From Spirochaetaceae bacterium (GTDB taxonomy: Bacteria > Spirochaetota > Spirochaetia > Treponematales > Breznakiellaceae): a DNA stretch of 16,071 bases. The stretch is from contig JAITRV010000257.1 in the NCBI GenBank assembly GCA_031288215.1, positions 1 through 16,071 on the forward strand. Reading direction: 5' to 3'. Of the stretch, positions 14,553 through 16,071 are shown piece by piece. The notes under the pieces are model-generated. The model had not been told where the DNA came from, did no database searches, and saw only the letters and a list, made by a program, of their open reading frames with translations. The first letter of the stretch is position 1. Each line of letters opens with the position of its first letter. The translations under genes were made by a program, and so were the position numbers.

Positions 14553-16071
14553 AAAATAACCCCGAACCGCCGGATCAGATTCGGGACGAAAACCCTCCGA
14601 TGGAACCGGTTCTCGAAAAACTCTCCCGCCGGGTGGAACAGACCCTGGGAATCCGGGCCACCGCGGATGCCCTGGAAAAACTGCGGGAGGATCTGGAGCG
14701 GCGCTGCGGCCCGCGCTGCTTTGAGGCCCCCGGCTTTTTTGACCGGATCTGCTCCACGCCGGAGGAGATCTTTACCGCCGCCCGGCTTTTAACGGTGAAC
14801 GAGACCTATTTTTTCCGGGAAGAGGCCTCCTTTGAATTGCTGCGGCGGGAATTGCTGCCCCGGCTGACCCGGCAGAACCGTCCGATCCGGGTGTGTTCCG
14901 CGGCAAGCTCCATCGGCTGCGAAGCCTACAGCCTGGCCATGGTGATGGACCACTACAGCCGGACGGTGCAGCCCTTCAGCTTTGGAATCGACGCCTTCGA
15001 CGTGAATCCCGAGGCCGTCGAAACCGCCAAAAGAGGCCAATATACGGGCAATTCCCTGCGGGAGGACGGATCCCGCTGGAAATTCCTCCTGGACCGCTAT
15101 ACCTTCCCCGAGGGAGACGAATTTGTTATCAGGCCCCTGATCCGGGAACAGGTACACTTTTATACCCGCAACCTCCTGGACGGCCTTATGGGAAACCGTT
15201 ACGACCTCATTTTCTTCCGAAATGCCCTCATCTACTTTTCCCCGGACAAACGGCGCCTCCTCCTGGACCGGCTGACCGAGGCCCTCTACCGCGGGGGCTT
15301 CCTGATTCTGGGGGTCTCCGAAACCCCCGCAATAAACCATCCCCTCCTGGAATCCCGCTGCACCCTGGACTTCTTCTACTTCCAAGCCCCCCTCAAGGCG
15401 CCCCCCCCTCCGCCCCCGCCCCCGCCCCCGGAGGGGGTTTCATTGCGGGCAGCATCGCTCACGCCCCTATCGGGGTCCGCTCAGATACCGCTGCCCCCGC
15501 CCCCGGAGGGGGTTTCATTGCGGGCGGCATCGCTCACGCCCCTATCGGGGTCTGCCTCGCTGCCGGCGGTACCGGCGTCAAAGAAAGCCTCCCCGGGGCC
15601 TTCGGGGCTCGCCGCACTCATTGACGACCAGGGCGGGGCATGCCCCATTGCGCCTCAGCTGCCGGACTTACTCCGGCAGACCGGGGAAGGCCGTCCGGAC
15701 CGGGCCGGGGACGAGTTTCTTGCCGGGGTGATTTATCTCTTGGGCCAGGAAGAGTTCTCCGGGGCGGACAAACTGCTTTCCTACATCGAGCGCCATGCGA
15801 ACCACCGGTCGACGGGCCGGCGGCCAGCGGACCACCGGTCAGCGGACATCAGGTCAACGGACCTCCGGTCAACGGACCTCAGGTCCGACTACTCCGCATT
15901 TACCGCCTTCCTCCGGGGGGAGTACCACTACTTCAACCAGCGGAAAGAGGAGGCCGAGGCAAGCTACCGGGAAGCGGCGGAAAAAAACAGCGCCTTTTGG
16001 CCCGCCTTCTACCGCCTGAGCGCCCTGGCGGCGGAGGGAAACCCGGTACAGTACGAATACAAAACCCGCAA
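14549..16071 (+). CDS. cheR: CheR receptor methyltransferase with repeat-rich linker and TPR-like tail; 3' end outside window
   Basis: Transfers methyl groups from S-adenosylmethionine to receptor glutamates. The frame opens at ATG 14549, overlapping the cheB stop, and remains open for 507 codons to the window edge. The N-terminal helical subdomain includes RLLTVNETYFFREE (about 79-92). The methyltransferase domain has a variant SAM motif SAASSIGCEAYSLA (about 116-129; the usual form is SAGCSTGEEPYSLA), then DAFDVNPEAVETAKRGQY, FFRNALIYF and GGFLILGVSET. After about residue 280 comes a proline-rich linker with a duplicated 25-residue unit (PPPPEGVSLRAASLTPLSGS), then FLAGVIYLLGQEEFSGADKL, a pentapeptide-repeat stretch (DLRST type) and a TPR-like segment (FLRGEYHYFNQRKEEAEASY). 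CheR-TPR fusions are known; the repeats between the parts are unusual. Confidence 0.93.
   Translation, partial: MKNNPEPPDQIRDENPPMEPVLEKLSRRVEQTLGIRATADALEKLREDLERRCGPRCFEAPGFFDRICSTPEEIFTAARLLTVNETYFFREEASFELLRRELLPRLTRQNRPIRVCSAASSIGCEAYSLAMVMDHYSRTVQPFSFGIDAFDVNPEAVETAKRGQYTGNSLREDGSRWKFLLDRYTFPEGDEFVIRPLIREQVHFYTRNLLDGLMGNRYDLIFFRNALIYFSPDKRRLLLDRLTEALYRGGFLILGVSETPAINHPLLESRCTLDFFYFQAPLKAPPPPPPPPPPEGVSLRAASLTPLSGSAQIPLPPPPEGVSLRAASLTPLSGSASLPAVPASKKASPGPSGLAALIDDQGGACPIAPQLPDLLRQTGEGRPDRAGDEFLAGVIYLLGQEEFSGADKLLSYIERHANHRSTGRRPADHRSADIRSTDLRSTDLRSDYSAFTAFLRGEYHYFNQRKEEAEASYREAAEKNSAFWPAFYRLSALAAEGNPVQYEYKTR
15418..15552 (+). repeat. 75-bp-period direct duplication inside cheR
   Basis: A 60-bp segment at 15418-15477 recurs at 15493-15552 with one mismatch (A/G at 15451/15526). 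The period of 75 bp is 25 codons, so the frame is kept. Each copy contains short palindromes, CCCCC-GGA-GGGGG and CCCC-TATC-GGGG. The segment just before copy 1 extends a CCCCCG hexanucleotide run. Confidence 0.85.
15659..15679. repeat. Perfect 8-bp hairpin inside the cheR linker
   Basis: CTGCCGGA (15659-15666), loop CTTAC, TCCGGCAG (15672-15679). Just upstream, GGGGCATGCCCC (15635-15646) is a perfect 12-bp palindrome. Both lie within coding sequence, so a terminator is unlikely. Confidence 0.6.
15801..15890 (+). repeat. Six-unit 15-bp minisatellite inside cheR
   Basis: Units begin at 15801, 15816, 15831, 15846, 15861 and 15876, close to the consensus ACCTCMGGTCAACGG; the second unit is the most diverged. 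They encode pentapeptides (N/D)-x-R-S-(T/A): NHRST, GRRPA, DHRSA, DIRST, DLRST, DLRSD. A change in unit number keeps the reading frame. Confidence 0.85.

Noticed and set aside
14893..15624. Plus-strand frame overlapping cheR, with repeated GGGFIAG units
   Set aside because: It lies entirely within the cheR frame, which shows clear methyltransferase and TPR-like sequence on both sides of the repeats.
15801..15890. Short repeats as a CRISPR array
   Set aside because: The units are 15 bp, directly adjacent, with no spacers, and translate in frame within cheR.

Overview
The window looks like a chromosomal segment of a GC-rich spirochaete, most likely a Treponema-type bacterium. This is inferred from the secreted DUF2259-like protein, the cheW / divergent cheW / cheB / cheR cluster, the coiled-coil PD-(D/E)XK protein with repeated TDR heptads and the heavy CGG/GCC/CTC codon use. 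No rRNA, tRNA, CRISPR array, insertion sequence or integrase was seen.

Layout. 1-854 (minus) is the N-terminal 284 residues of an AT-richer AAA/ABC-type ATPase that runs off the left edge. Just upstream of it, 847-951 holds what looks like the 3' relic of a former upstream gene, in frame behind the stop codon of the next gene. 952-6682 (minus) is a three-gene transcription unit: family 2 glycosyltransferase, variant DEAD-box helicase and a large SWIM-finger SNF2 helicase. A divergent promoter region (6683-6810) separates it from a dolichol-kinase/CTP-transferase-like membrane enzyme (6811-7413, plus). That gene converges on an unidentified polytopic membrane protein (7426-8259, minus). A second divergent region (8260-8406) leads to a secreted DUF2259-like protein (8407-9102, plus).

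9187-11558 (minus) carries pyruvate kinase with an extra C-terminal domain, followed downstream by a small toxin-antitoxin-like pair (BrnT-like protein, then a ribbon-helix-helix-type protein). The pair is AT-richer than its surroundings, and pyk prefers GCG for alanine where its neighbours prefer GCC, so this block may have a separate history. 11833-12489 (plus) encodes the coiled-coil PD-(D/E)XK protein.

12546-16071 (plus) is a tight chemotaxis operon with a strong sigma70-like promoter: cheW, a divergent CheW-like gene, cheB and cheR, the last two junctions being ATGA overlaps. CheB and CheR would set receptor methylation (adaptation), while CheW-type proteins couple receptors to CheA, which is not in the window. 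cheR is open to the right edge. Its linker between the methyltransferase and a TPR-like tail contains two in-frame repeat systems, a 75-bp-period duplication and a six-unit 15-bp minisatellite. This is the most unusual sequence structure in the window.

No complete new defence or metabolic system can be demonstrated here. The best leads are the truncated ATPase locus with its relic neighbour, the small toxin-antitoxin pair, the two candidate leaderless promoters and the repeat-expanded CheR linker.
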